Translations under genes and position numbers: made by a program
Shown here: in pieces, positions 9,020 to 17,051 of the stretch
How positions within the stretch are numbered: the stretch's first letter is position 1
Layout: every line of letters begins with the position of its first letter
Notes under the pieces: model-generated
Told to the model about the DNA's origin: nothing
What the model saw: only the letters and a program-made list of their open reading frames with translations
Databases searched by the model: none
Source of the DNA: GCA-2697345 sp045565015
GTDB lineage: Bacteria; Pseudomonadota; Alphaproteobacteria; Rhodobacterales; Rhodobacteraceae
Reading direction: 5' to 3'
Length of the DNA: 64,000 bases
Assembly: GCA_045565015.1 (NCBI GenBank)
Contig: JBJLGD010000028.1
Span: 1 to 64,000 of the forward strand

Positions 9020-9045
9020 ACGAGGACCTAACTTTAGGTCCTCGT
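9020..9045 (-). promoter_or_regulatory. Stem-loop between pstS and pstC
   Basis: A near-perfect inverted repeat, ACGAGGACCTA paired with TAGGTCCTCGT around a four-base centre, begins 11 bases after the pstS stop codon on the minus strand. The bases after it are only weakly T-rich, so full termination is less likely than mRNA 3'-end stabilisation or partial attenuation. Such an element fits the need for much more PstS than PstC. Confidence 0.7.
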
Positions 9046-9056
9046 ATAACTTTTAA

Positions 9057-10082
9057 TTACATTTCTAACGGTACTAAACCGTTAATCTTTTTGGCCCACT
9101 CTTTACGAGTGCCTTCGTCCAAAGGTATCAATCCTTTATCCACCAAATAGCCATCTTCACCCCAAGTATCTTCTCTTGTGAATTCTTTCATAAATTCAGT
9201 GATCCCGGGGATAACACCAATATGTTCTTTTTTAACATAAAAGAATAATGAGCGAGCTATAGGGTAATTCCCACTTGCAATCTCTTCAAATTCTGGCTCA
9301 ACACCACCAACAATTGATCCTTGCATGGTGTCTGAGTTTTGCTCAAGAAATGAATAACCGAATACCCCAAAAGCTGAAGGGTTAGTTTGAAGCTTTTGCA
9401 CTATCAAATTATCATTCTCTCCAGCCTCAATATAGGCGCCATCTTCACGCACTGTATGGCAAACTGTTTTATAAGCCGACTTGTCAGTTCCCTTCAAAGC
9501 GGCAATTGATTCAAATGTTTTACAACCACCTTCTAACGCCAATTCAGCAAATGCATCACGTGTTCCAGATGTTGGTGGTGGACCTAAGACTTCGATTTTA
9601 ACAGCAGGAAGAGAAGAATCAATTTCTGACCACATCGAGTATGGGTTCGGTATTAATTCGCCTGCAGAATTTGGAATATCTTTTGCCAACGCAAGAAATA
9701 TCTGTTGCCTGGTTACTTCCATTCTTCCTGAGGCTCTAGAATTTGCTAATACTATTCCATCAAAGCCAATTTTTGCTTCAATCGGTGTAATTCCATTAGC
9801 GGCGCATTTTTCTGCCTCAGATGATTTTATACGTCTAGAGGCGTTGGTTATATCTGGCGTACTTTCACCGACACCGGCACAAAATAATTTCATACCACCA
9901 CCAGACCCAGTTGATTCGACAACTGGTGTTTTGAACTCTGTTGATTTTCCAAAACGTTCTGCAACAGTTGTTGAGAACGGAAAGACGGTAGATGAACCAA
10001 CTATATTGATTTGATCGCGTGCTATTGCCGGCAATGCTGTAAGTGCAATGGCTGCGATACTTATTAGTGAACGAATATACAT
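9057..10082 (-). CDS. pstS: Phosphate-binding periplasmic protein PstS
   Basis: PstS is the periplasmic phosphate receptor of the Pst importer. The 341-residue precursor has a signal peptide (RSLISIAAIALTALPAIA, cleavage expected before Arg-Asp). The phosphate-binding start is INIVGSSTVFPFSTTVAE, with Thr/Ser residues typical of the ligand loop, followed by VESTGSGGGMKLFCAG and GPPPTSGTRDAFAEL. It is the first gene of the operon and lies 86 bases downstream of a Pho box. phoR is encoded just upstream in the same direction. Confidence 0.97.
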   Translation of the reverse strand: MYIRSLISIAAIALTALPAIARDQINIVGSSTVFPFSTTVAERFGKSTEFKTPVVESTGSGGGMKLFCAGVGESTPDITNASRRIKSSEAEKCAANGITPIEAKIGFDGIVLANSRASGRMEVTRQQIFLALAKDIPNSAGELIPNPYSMWSEIDSSLPAVKIEVLGPPPTSGTRDAFAELALEGGCKTFESIAALKGTDKSAYKTVCHTVREDGAYIEAGENDNLIVQKLQTNPSAFGVFGYSFLEQNSDTMQGSIVGGVEPEFEEIASGNYPIARSLFFYVKKEHIGVIPGITEFMKEFTREDTWGEDGYLVDKGLIPLDEGTRKEWAKKINGLVPLEM

Positions 10083-10151
10083 GTCAATTTTTCCCTTTAA
10101 AAGAATTCAAATCCTGTTTGAACAACTCTTACTTGGCCCCTAATTGATTCT

Positions 10152-10185
10152 AAATTATTGCGTTTAAGTAACAGTTTTATGACAA
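10152..10185 (-). promoter_or_regulatory. Pho box and -10 element of the pstS promoter
   Basis: On the minus strand the sequence TTGTCATAAAACTGTTAC (10185-10168) consists of two seven-base direct repeats separated by four bases. This matches the PhoB-binding consensus of CTGTCAT-like units with an 11-base period. Ten bases after it lies TAATTT (10157-10152), which fits a -10 hexamer with the Pho box taking the place of -35. It lies between phoR and pstS, so phoR would be transcribed separately. Confidence 0.8.
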
Positions 10186-10215
10186 TGAGGAGTTTTTTGT
10201 AACAATTAGGTAAAA

Positions 10216-11250
10216 CTAATTCAAAGGTAAGAAGACATTAAAACTTGAGCCTTCTCCTTTAATACTATCAATTGTTAGAGCGCCCTTATGCCTTACTAAA
10301 ATATGCTTAACTATGGCTAAGCCTAAGCCTGTCCCACCCTTATTTCTAGATCTGCTTTTATCAACTCGATAAAATCGCTCTGTCAGTCTTGGTATTTCAT
10401 TAGGATCTATACCCTCACCTTTATCCACAACAGAAATTTTTAATGCTGGAAGCGCAAAATCACTTTCATTCTCTGTCAAAGCAACTTCTATACTTATAGT
10501 ATCCGCATCATCACTATAATTTATTGCATTTTCGATCAAATTAACTAGAACCCGATGTAAATTTTCTTGGTTTCCAGATAGCCGAGGAAGAACATTATTA
10601 ATATTTAATTTAAGCTTTTTATTTGCAGCAGTTGCAAAAGGTTGCATCGCATCAAAGGCACCTTGTAGTAAAATATTTGGATCTATCACCGTTGAAATTG
10701 ATCTTTTTTCCTTCGCTTCAACTTGCGACAGGGAAAGTAGATCAGCCACGAGATTGTTGACCCTTTGTGTTTCTTTTTCAACTATACCCAAAAATTTGGA
10801 GCGTTTATCAATGTCATCACCTACTGGTCCTTGGAGGGTCTCTATAAAACCACTAATCGCAGTTAATGGTGAACGAATCTCATGACTCACATTTGCAACA
10901 AAATCACTTCGCATTACTTTTGCTTCTTTCAGTGGCGTTAAATCCCTTAAAGTTACAAAGGCAACCTTTTCTTCATTATCAATAAAATCACATATATAAG
11001 CTGAAATCTCAGTGTTATTTTCAATCTTATATCGAATTTTGTGATCAACAATGTTGCCTAAGTTTATACACTCCAAAATTTGAGTGGATATTATCTTATT
11101 ATTAAAAACTGCTTCAGCTGCTAAATTCTTTTCAATACTCGGTAAGAGCCTTAAGGCTGATTTATTGAAATATTTAACTGTTAAAGTACGATTGAAAACT
11201 AAAATTGGAACACCAATTGCCTCAATAATTTCTTCAATTCTGAACACCAT
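10216..11250 (-). CDS. phoR: Phosphate regulon sensor histidine kinase PhoR, soluble form
   Basis: PhoR phosphorylates PhoB when phosphate is scarce. The 344 residues hold an N-terminal PAS-like domain (about 5-105), a HisKA domain with His123 in ANVSHEIRSPLTAISGF, and an HATPase domain with the N box LVNLIENAINYSDDA, the G1 box VVDKGEGIDP and the G2 box GGTGLGLAIVKH. Unlike E. coli PhoR there is no N-terminal membrane segment, so signalling presumably comes from PhoU and PstB contact in the cytoplasm. It lies upstream of the Pho box and pstS. Confidence 0.92.
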   Translation of the reverse strand: MVFRIEEIIEAIGVPILVFNRTLTVKYFNKSALRLLPSIEKNLAAEAVFNNKIISTQILECINLGNIVDHKIRYKIENNTEISAYICDFIDNEEKVAFVTLRDLTPLKEAKVMRSDFVANVSHEIRSPLTAISGFIETLQGPVGDDIDKRSKFLGIVEKETQRVNNLVADLLSLSQVEAKEKRSISTVIDPNILLQGAFDAMQPFATAANKKLKLNINNVLPRLSGNQENLHRVLVNLIENAINYSDDADTISIEVALTENESDFALPALKISVVDKGEGIDPNEIPRLTERFYRVDKSRSRNKGGTGLGLAIVKHILVRHKGALTIDSIKGEGSSFNVFLPLN

Positions 11251-11566
11251 AATCTATCTTCTTTTAACGCCACTAGAGCCAAGTGAACCCAACCAATTTT
11301 ACTAAACTCATCGTAACTAATTTGTAGTTAAAGGTCATTAATTATTTACGTTAATCAAATCAGGTTCAGTCCAAACATAAGTTAAGTCGTTAATTAAACT
11401 TAAAAACGAAAGATTACAGCATAGGAAAAACCCCATTACTTATCATTACACCTGTCATTACACTAATTGCTAAAAGCCATGTGAATAAGAGTTTTAAGGA
11501 TTTACAAAAGTAGGTACTAGAGAGTTCAATTCTCTTTCACAGCAGCGTCAAACCCTTTTTAGACTA
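11251..11566. other. Gene-poor gap between phoR and rapZ
   Basis: This 316-base stretch carries no complete gene. It holds the tRNA-Thr 3'-end copy at 11520-11544. On the minus strand there is a short open stretch ending at about 11417 that would encode a hydrophobic tail (LLFTWLLAISVMTGVMISNG) without a recognisable start. A tandem TCATTACAC repeat with a 12-base period lies at 11442-11463. One half-site CTGTCAT occurs in it, but the 11-base spacing of a Pho box is absent. Confidence 0.6.
11520..11544 (+). repeat. Partial copy of the tRNA-Thr 3' end
   Basis: The 25 bases here match bases 4588-4612 of the tRNA-Thr gene with a single C-to-T change. They cover the T arm and the 3' half of the acceptor stem, but not CCA. 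The copy has the same orientation as the tRNA and brackets the pst-pho operon with it. No 5' half of a tRNA is present, so it is not a functional gene. It resembles an attachment-site scar. Confidence 0.85.
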
Positions 11567-12441
11567 TTAAATATCACGGTGTATTACTGTAACCGCTTTA
11601 AACTTTTTAAACAAAATTTTGGACAGCTTTTCTACAATTGTGACAGATCTGTGTTTTCCACCGGTACAACCGATTGCAATTGTAAGGGACGTTTTCCCTG
11701 CATTGGAGTGCAAAGCTATCCATTTTATCATCAAATTCGAAATATTTTTAACAAAATCACTAGCTTCATTTTGAGAAAATACATAGTCAGCTACCTCGAT
11801 ATCCAGCCCAGTTTTGTCTTGTAACTCAATTTTGTAAAATGGGTTATCAAGGAACCGCACGTCAAACATGAAATCTGCGTCTAGTGGTACACCATTTTTG
11901 TATCCAAAACTCATAACATTTATAAAAAGTTCCGAGGTAATATCCCGATTTAAAATTAGCTTACCTATTCTGAGACGAAGTTCATTAGTCTTCATTGATG
12001 ACGTATCTAAAACATAATCAGCCCGAGCTCTAATCTTAGAGAGAAGCGTTCTTTCCTTGGCAATGCACTCGATTAAACTATCACTTTCTTGAATGGGATG
12101 CCGACGCCGGGTTTCAGAATAACGTCGGATTAAAACATCATCAGCACAATCTATAAATAAAATAGTATGTGGTTTAGTAGTATTTTCTAATTTATCAATT
12201 GTTGAAAGAAATTTGGAAAAAAATTCACCTCCCCTAACATCTAATGACAAAGCCAAACGCTGCTGAGTTCCGGCAGAATAGTTGGGAAGTCGCGTAAGAT
12301 CATGAAGTAACTCGAGTGGGAGATTATCAATACAAAAGAAATCGAGATCTTCTAAAGCCTTCATCACTTCGGATCGACCAGCTCCAGACAGACCTGTTAC
12401 AAATAAAATTGGTTTATTTAATATTTTAACCTCTTGTTCAT
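11567..12441 (-). pseudogene. rapZ: RapZ-family RNase adapter/nucleotide-binding protein, frameshifted near its start
   Basis: RapZ-family proteins (YvcJ/YhbJ) are P-loop proteins that control amino-sugar RNA regulation in enterobacteria; their role in alphaproteobacteria is less clear. The body is well conserved: ALEDLDFFCIDNLPLELLHD, the segment SFGYKNGVPLDADFMFDVRF and the C-terminal GCTGGKHRSVTIVEKL. The Walker A motif GLSGAGRSEV is encoded at about 12370-12400, upstream of the first in-frame GTG/ATG (12367/12364). The ATG at 12441 overlaps the preceding stop as ATGA but is out of frame. Adding one A to the four-base A run at 12424-12427 joins the frames, giving about 291 residues. It may be a sequencing error or a real lesion. 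Confidence 0.75.
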
Positions 12442-12688
12442 TTTAGTCGCTCCATCATATACATCGGAAAACTATATCCTTTCTGATGTATTATTTTTTC
12501 TAGTATAGCACCATGATCACCATTTACAAAATCCGATGCATGTACACCGCTTAGCAAAAGTAATGTATCCCACCCCATTGCATAACCTCCAAGGATGTCA
12601 TGGCTTAAACTATCTCCAATCATTAAAAGACGGTTTGAGTTAAGAATAGTTTGGAGACGTGCAGGTATCGGTCGATTAAATGTGGCTT
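12438..12688 (-). pseudogene. Remnant of a NagD-like HAD class IIA phosphatase
   Basis: Only the C-terminal piece of a HAD phosphatase is readable, with the motif LLMIGDSLSHDILGGYAMGW and the following LLLLSGVHASDF. Family members, such as the alphaproteobacterial TIGR01459 group, are about 280 residues long. Here roughly 60-80 residues remain, and no DxDGTL-type motif I is found upstream in any frame. A Lys-Pro-His triplet in another frame at 12680-12688 may be the end of the GKP motif, implying a frameshift, but that match is weak. The end overlaps the likely rapZ start by four bases, as in an intact operon. Confidence 0.65.
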
Positions 12689-12859
12689 AATTTTTTATAA
12701 TTCTTTGATTAAAATTGATGACGACTTATAAAGAGACTGAAGGTGCAGCAAAGGCTTCAATTCTAAATCTCACAAATAAAAATAACTAATATCATCATAA
12801 AAATTATATTTTACAAATATAATTATGATCTTTGTAATATTTAGAAACCTGTATAATAA

Positions 12860-12892
12860 AAAATAGGGGCCGATCAATTAATATCGGCCCCT
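12860..12892 (-). terminator. Rho-independent terminator after the 5'-nucleotidase gene
   Basis: A perfect nine-base stem GGGGCCGAT/ATCGGCCCC with an eight-base loop lies 35 bases after the 5'-nucleotidase stop codon. On the minus strand it is followed by TATTTTTT, which makes it a strong intrinsic terminator. It separates the nucleotidase from the decayed NagD/rapZ stretch. Confidence 0.9.
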
Positions 12893-12926
12893 TTAATGTT
12901 AAAGTCCTTCGCTTTAAAGGCGAGTT

Positions 12927-14744
12927 TTACTTCGTAAATGACTGAGTAGAATAATCGCTCTCATCAAGTTTATCTACTGTGCCTACTTTTCTAACGTAAT
13001 TTACAAAACTTTGCGCGTAATCAAGATAGGTATCTGTAACTCTACCCTCTTTAGAAATAGTGCCAAAAGTTAAATAACCATCCCGACCAGACGAGATATA
13101 ATTATTCGTGACTACGGTATACATCCTATCCATATCCAGTTCCATCCAGGCTGTATCTTTAGGACCCTTAAACTCAATATTCATAAAACGTGAGCCCTTA
13201 TCCTTTGAGGTGTCAACATGCCAACGAAGTCCAGCAGCATAAGGATAAGCACCTGTTGAACCATCAGGACTTAAAGCATAGTTCAGCGCATCTTCAAGAA
13301 CATTTTTAATTTCTGTCCCACTCATTTTAAGTTCTACCAGTGTATTAGAGAATGGTAATAACGTGTAGGCGTCTCCAATTGTAAAATCGCCAGCAGGGAC
13401 GTCAACTCTCACACCTCCGGCATTTTGTATTGCGATGTCTGAAGTTCGCGCCATATCCCGAAAAGCATGTGAAACTAGATTAGATATATCTGACCCATAT
13501 GTTGAAGTTTTTGATACATCGCAAAGCTTTGATTTTCCCTGCCCTGGGATCCGTTCTAGGCACAAGTCTTCAGAGACACTGCCAATTTTAGCCGCTTTCA
13601 ATTCATCGACTTTTGAAGAAAAACCTCCCAAAAGTGCTTCTGCACTAGCATCCCCCTTTACCAGATGTAACTTTGGATCAGCCATTATGGCGTCTAAGAC
13701 TGCTTGCCTTTCTTCCCCTTCTAACTCAACTCGATCACCATCTGCGTTTTTCCTTTTGAAGCTGTCACCAAGCATCATGTGAGGTAGCCCACTACATGTT
13801 TTTACAACGCCGTCATTGGTAAACTCTATATTTAGCTCTCCTACTATTTGACTATATTGCCATGCTTGTGCAACACAAACTGCGTGTCCATCAGCATTTT
13901 CTACCACTGTTGGATAAGGACCCGAACTGTTTAGACCTAATCCTGCGAAATCACCTAACAAGGTATGTGAGTCTCCACCAATAATAATGTCTACTCCTCG
14001 CAATTTTTGAGCTAGTCTTAGATCGTTTTCATACTGATAATGTGTGAGCAATATGATGTGATTGATACCTTTTGAAGTTAATTCATCAATATATTTTTGT
14101 GCTGTTTCAGTTTCATCCAAAAATAAAGTACTCTCATCAGGACTAGATGAATTTTTTGTTTTATTAGCAATATCAATACCGATTATTCCTATTTTCATCC
14201 CAAACCTTCGATTTATAACAGTGTAAGGCTGGATATAATCTGTAGCTGACATCTTGGCTAATGGTGAAACTCCAACTTTTGGAGCTACGTTTGCACCTAA
14301 TACAGATGTTTGACACTCTCCTTTATTTAAATAATCAAGAAACTTTACTAAACCTGCATCACCATCATCAAATTCATGGTTCCCGAGCGCAAAAGCATCA
14401 AAACAGACCTCATTCATTAATGCAGCATCTGCTTCGCCTTTAAATAAAGTGTAGTATAAATCTCCCGTTATGGCATCACCCGCATGAAGTTTTAGAATAT
14501 TACTCTTACCGACTGAGAGCTTATCAAAAGTACTAACAATAGCTGGAAATCCACCCGACCGAACACGTGTTTTTTCTCCACCGATATTCAGCGACATTCT
14601 TCCATCGGCTCTTAGATGGGAATGATGGTCATTAATATGTAAAATAGTAAGCTGATTAGTCGGGGCTATGAGGTCTTTAGCCTGAACACCACCAATCATA
14701 ATTATAGCCGCCGATGCCAAAGATATGGCTTTTAAAAGTCGCAT
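12927..14744 (-). CDS. Periplasmic 5'-nucleotidase/metallophosphatase (UshA family)
   Basis: Enzymes of this family dephosphorylate nucleotides, and some cleave NAD or UDP-sugars, releasing phosphate in the periplasm. The start chosen is the ATG at 14744, preceded by GGAGGAAAAA; an upstream TTG overlaps this ribosome site. A signal peptide follows (LLKAISLASAAIIMIGGVQA). The metallophosphatase domain has the motifs LHINDHHSHLR, LKLHAGDAITGDLYY, ALGNHEFDDG and IIIGGDSHTLLGDF. The C-terminal nucleotidase domain includes IQNAGGVRVDVPAG and TLLPFSNTLVELKMSG. About 605 residues is normal. It sits close to the pst-pho operon, which suits phosphate scavenging, but I found no Pho box before it. Confidence 0.92.
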   Translation of the reverse strand: MRLLKAISLASAAIIMIGGVQAKDLIAPTNQLTILHINDHHSHLRADGRMSLNIGGEKTRVRSGGFPAIVSTFDKLSVGKSNILKLHAGDAITGDLYYTLFKGEADAALMNEVCFDAFALGNHEFDDGDAGLVKFLDYLNKGECQTSVLGANVAPKVGVSPLAKMSATDYIQPYTVINRRFGMKIGIIGIDIANKTKNSSSPDESTLFLDETETAQKYIDELTSKGINHIILLTHYQYENDLRLAQKLRGVDIIIGGDSHTLLGDFAGLGLNSSGPYPTVVENADGHAVCVAQAWQYSQIVGELNIEFTNDGVVKTCSGLPHMMLGDSFKRKNADGDRVELEGEERQAVLDAIMADPKLHLVKGDASAEALLGGFSSKVDELKAAKIGSVSEDLCLERIPGQGKSKLCDVSKTSTYGSDISNLVSHAFRDMARTSDIAIQNAGGVRVDVPAGDFTIGDAYTLLPFSNTLVELKMSGTEIKNVLEDALNYALSPDGSTGAYPYAAGLRWHVDTSKDKGSRFMNIEFKGPKDTAWMELDMDRMYTVVTNNYISSGRDGYLTFGTISKEGRVTDTYLDYAQSFVNYVRKVGTVDKLDESDYSTQSFTK

Positions 14745-14987
14745 TTTTTCCTCCAATTAAAGTATCTCTAGGTTGATTCTTTCCGTATATCATAAAATTC
14801 TTATTATTGATCTATTTCATTTTTATTAAAATGATAAAAAAAGGTATTGTGGCGACCTTCCCTCTAAACTTAAAATTTTTGAAATGATTTACTAATATGT
14901 TTAGACACTTGGCCAAATTATCGTTGATACTATCTCTTAGTAGTTTTTTCTTACTAGTACTATTTATAATATTTTTTAAATCAAGGT

Positions 14988-15061
14988 TGGAGCGGGCGAC
15001 GGGAATCGAACCCGTATCTTTAGCTTGGAAGGCTAAGGTCTTACCATTACACAACGCCCGC
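14988..15061 (-). tRNA. tRNA-Gly (anticodon TCC)
   Basis: On the minus strand a 74-nt cloverleaf is complete with encoded CCA. The acceptor stem is GCGGGCG/CGCCCGC, the anticodon stem TTAGC/GCTAA holds the loop CTTCCAA with anticodon TCC, and the T arm contains GGGTTCGATTCCC. No gene overlaps it. Apparent open frames across it on both strands are products of its composition. Confidence 0.97.
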
Positions 15062-15120
15062 ACTCACTTAATTCTTAGAGGTCATTACAATAAAAAATGC
15101 TTGATCGTCAAATCTTAATT

Positions 15121-16095
15121 TTATATTACGCCCAAATCATCATCAATATAGACCTTTATGATTTCTAAGAAACTTTTTTCTGAAATAAATCCTAGATTTA
15201 GTGCGCGGGCCGCATCAAAATCTCGGGGCCATTCTGACACAATCTTTGAAATAGCTTCATTTTCCTTGACCTTAATCCTCTTTACAACTTCATTTCCAGC
15301 CACCTCACGCAATGCCTCTATCTGCTCTGCAATAGTACAGCTAACGCCAGGCAAGTTTATTGACCTTCTTCGACCTATTTTATTGAAATCTAAATTCATA
15401 GCGTGAAGTAAAAAATTAATTGCTGTTCTAGGAGATGCATGCCAATGCCTAACACTATCAGGGACAGGAAGAATTGCCTCATGATCATTTAAAGGCTCCC
15501 TAATAATGCCTGAGAAAAAAGATGATGCCGCCTGATTGGCTTTACCAGGTCTGACACAAATTGTTGGCAGTCTCAGAGATACTCCATCAATAAATCCTTT
15601 TCGACTAAAATCACTTATCATAGTTTCACAAATTAACTTTTGAGCTCCATATGACGTTTGAGGAGAACATATAAAATCATCTGTTATTTTATCTGGATAA
15701 GGTCCTCCAAAAACAGCTATCGATGAAGTAAATATAAACTTGGGAATATATTGTCGTTCTGATAATAAATGTTCTTCTTTTAAGGCATTAAGTAATCGCC
15801 AAGTAGGATTTAAATTTACCTCCCATCCTATATCAAAGTCTTTTTCCGCCTGACCCGATACCACTGAAGCAAGGTGGAAAATTAAATCAGGCCTTTCTGA
15901 AGCTACTCTTTCAACTTCGCCTGGAGAGGTGATATTTCCAATTTGTATATCACCAAGCTTGTCTGCGTTAGTTGGAAAAATGATATCATGCATTAGCAGA
16001 GACGTATATTTGGTTTTACCAATTATTCGATCTACAAGTGCCCTCGCAAGCTTCTGACCAATCATGCCGCCAGCACCTAAAATAACAATTTTCAT
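15121..16095 (-). CDS. denD: NAD-dependent epimerase/dehydratase family protein, DenD-like (D-erythronate dehydrogenase)
   Basis: DenD oxidises D-erythronate at C2 in four-carbon sugar-acid catabolism. The 324-residue extended SDR has the nucleotide loop ILGAGGMIGQKLARAL at residues 4-19, the segment DLIFHLASVVSGQAE and the catalytic Y-x3-K in SYGAQKLICE. The run RLPTICVRPGKANQAASS resembles DenD proteins as I recall them. The gene is divergent from a sugar-acid operon at 16301, with a 19-base inverted repeat between them. If DenD is correct, a kinase and isomerase of the same pathway would be expected elsewhere. A related sugar-acid dehydrogenase is the main alternative. Confidence 0.75.
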   Translation of the reverse strand: MKIVILGAGGMIGQKLARALVDRIIGKTKYTSLLMHDIIFPTNADKLGDIQIGNITSPGEVERVASERPDLIFHLASVVSGQAEKDFDIGWEVNLNPTWRLLNALKEEHLLSERQYIPKFIFTSSIAVFGGPYPDKITDDFICSPQTSYGAQKLICETMISDFSRKGFIDGVSLRLPTICVRPGKANQAASSFFSGIIREPLNDHEAILPVPDSVRHWHASPRTAINFLLHAMNLDFNKIGRRRSINLPGVSCTIAEQIEALREVAGNEVVKRIKVKENEAISKIVSEWPRDFDAARALNLGFISEKSFLEIIKVYIDDDLGVI

Positions 16096-16156
16096 AAAAA
16101 AATCCTATAATATGATAAGTGAATACTTGTATCTTAATTTTTTTTTTAGAATCATA

Positions 16157-16175
16157 ACACAAACTCTTATTGTGT
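16157..16175. promoter_or_regulatory. Inverted repeat in the divergent denD/SDR promoter region
   Basis: ACACAA and TTGTGT form a perfect six-base inverted repeat with a seven-base spacer, 62 bases from the denD start and 126 bases from the SDR start. Its size suits a dimeric regulator of the GntR or LacI type, which often controls sugar-acid genes. No regulator gene lies beside it. Confidence 0.4.
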
Positions 16176-16300
16176 CACATTAATTACTAGGCGATTTAAT
16201 TTTGTGCTTTTAGCAGGATAATAAAGATTGTAGCGTCTGATATATAAATATTAAAATTTTTACGAAAAAAGCAAACTATATTAGAAAGAAATTTAAGCTT

Positions 16301-17041
16301 ATGGGACGACTTAAAGGTAAATCAGCGTTAGTGACTGCTGCGGGTCAAGGTATTGGAAGAGCATCTGCAATTGCATTAGCAAATGAAGGTGCAGAAGTTT
16401 TGGCTACTGATATAAACAAAATTACTTTAAACGAACTTGATGATATTAAAAACACCAATATATCAACTTTTCAACTTGACGTCCTAGACGATAAATCCGT
16501 TAAAAACTGTATTAATAAAGCTCGTCCTGATATTTTGTTTAACTGTGCTGGTTTTGTCCATAACGGAACAATTTTAGAAGCGACCGACGAAGAGTGGAAT
16601 TTTGCATTCAATCTAAATGTACGTTCAATGTATAAAACTATTACAAACGTCTTACCAATAATGTTAGAAAAAGGTGGAGGCTCCATAATTAACATGTCGT
16701 CCGCTGTTTCTTCGATAATAGGGGCTCCTAATCGTTTTATTTACGGCGCGACCAAAGCCGCTGTAATTGGTTTAACAAAATCAATAGCAATTGACTATAT
16801 TACCAAAGGAATTCGCTGTAATTGCATATGTCCTGGCACAGTAGACTCACCGTCACTACATCAAAGGTTAGAAGCAACAGGGAATTATGAAATCGCCAAG
16901 AAAAACTTTACTGCACGTCAACCAATGGGCAGATTAGCTACACCTGAAGAAATAGCCGCTCTGGTTGTCTATTTAGCGTCAGATGAGTCTGCCTTTACAA
17001 CAGGCCAGCCGCATATAATTGATGGTGGATGGTCTGGTTAG
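16301..17041 (+). CDS. SDR-family dehydrogenase, probably 2-keto-3-deoxy-sugar-acid 4-dehydrogenase
   Basis: This 246-residue classical short-chain dehydrogenase has the cofactor loop ALVTAAGQGIGRASAIAL, the NxxG-like stretch LFNCAGFVHNG, the catalytic Ser in INMSSAVSS and Tyr-x3-Lys in FIYGATKAAVIG. It looks closest to 2-keto-3-deoxy-L-fuconate dehydrogenase and the related BDH2 group. Context supports this: a sugar-acid dehydratase and an FAH-family diketo-acid hydrolase follow in the same operon. It would oxidise the 4-hydroxyl of a 2-keto-3-deoxy acid with NAD. The natural sugar (fucose, arabinose, rhamnose or xylose type) is not determined by the sequence. Confidence 0.78.
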   Translation: MGRLKGKSALVTAAGQGIGRASAIALANEGAEVLATDINKITLNELDDIKNTNISTFQLDVLDDKSVKNCINKARPDILFNCAGFVHNGTILEATDEEWNFAFNLNVRSMYKTITNVLPIMLEKGGGSIINMSSAVSSIIGAPNRFIYGATKAAVIGLTKSIAIDYITKGIRCNCICPGTVDSPSLHQRLEATGNYEIAKKNFTARQPMGRLATPEEIAALVVYLASDESAFTTGQPHIIDGGWSG

Positions 17042-17051
17042 GAGACTTACC

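Noticed and set aside
9481..10014. 177-codon plus-strand frame opposite pstS
   Set aside because: It is antisense to a fully conserved pstS and shows no domain of its own.
11442..11466. Possible second Pho box (CTGTCAT half-site)
   Set aside because: The repeat period is 12, not 11, and the second unit does not match the consensus.
12718..12790. 23-codon plus-strand frame starting MTTYKETEGAAK
   Set aside because: It has no ribosome site, no recognisable family and lies in a decayed region.
14812..15118. Open frames on both strands across the tRNA-Gly gene
   Set aside because: They run through a complete tRNA and owe their length to its composition; neither has a ribosome site or family resemblance.
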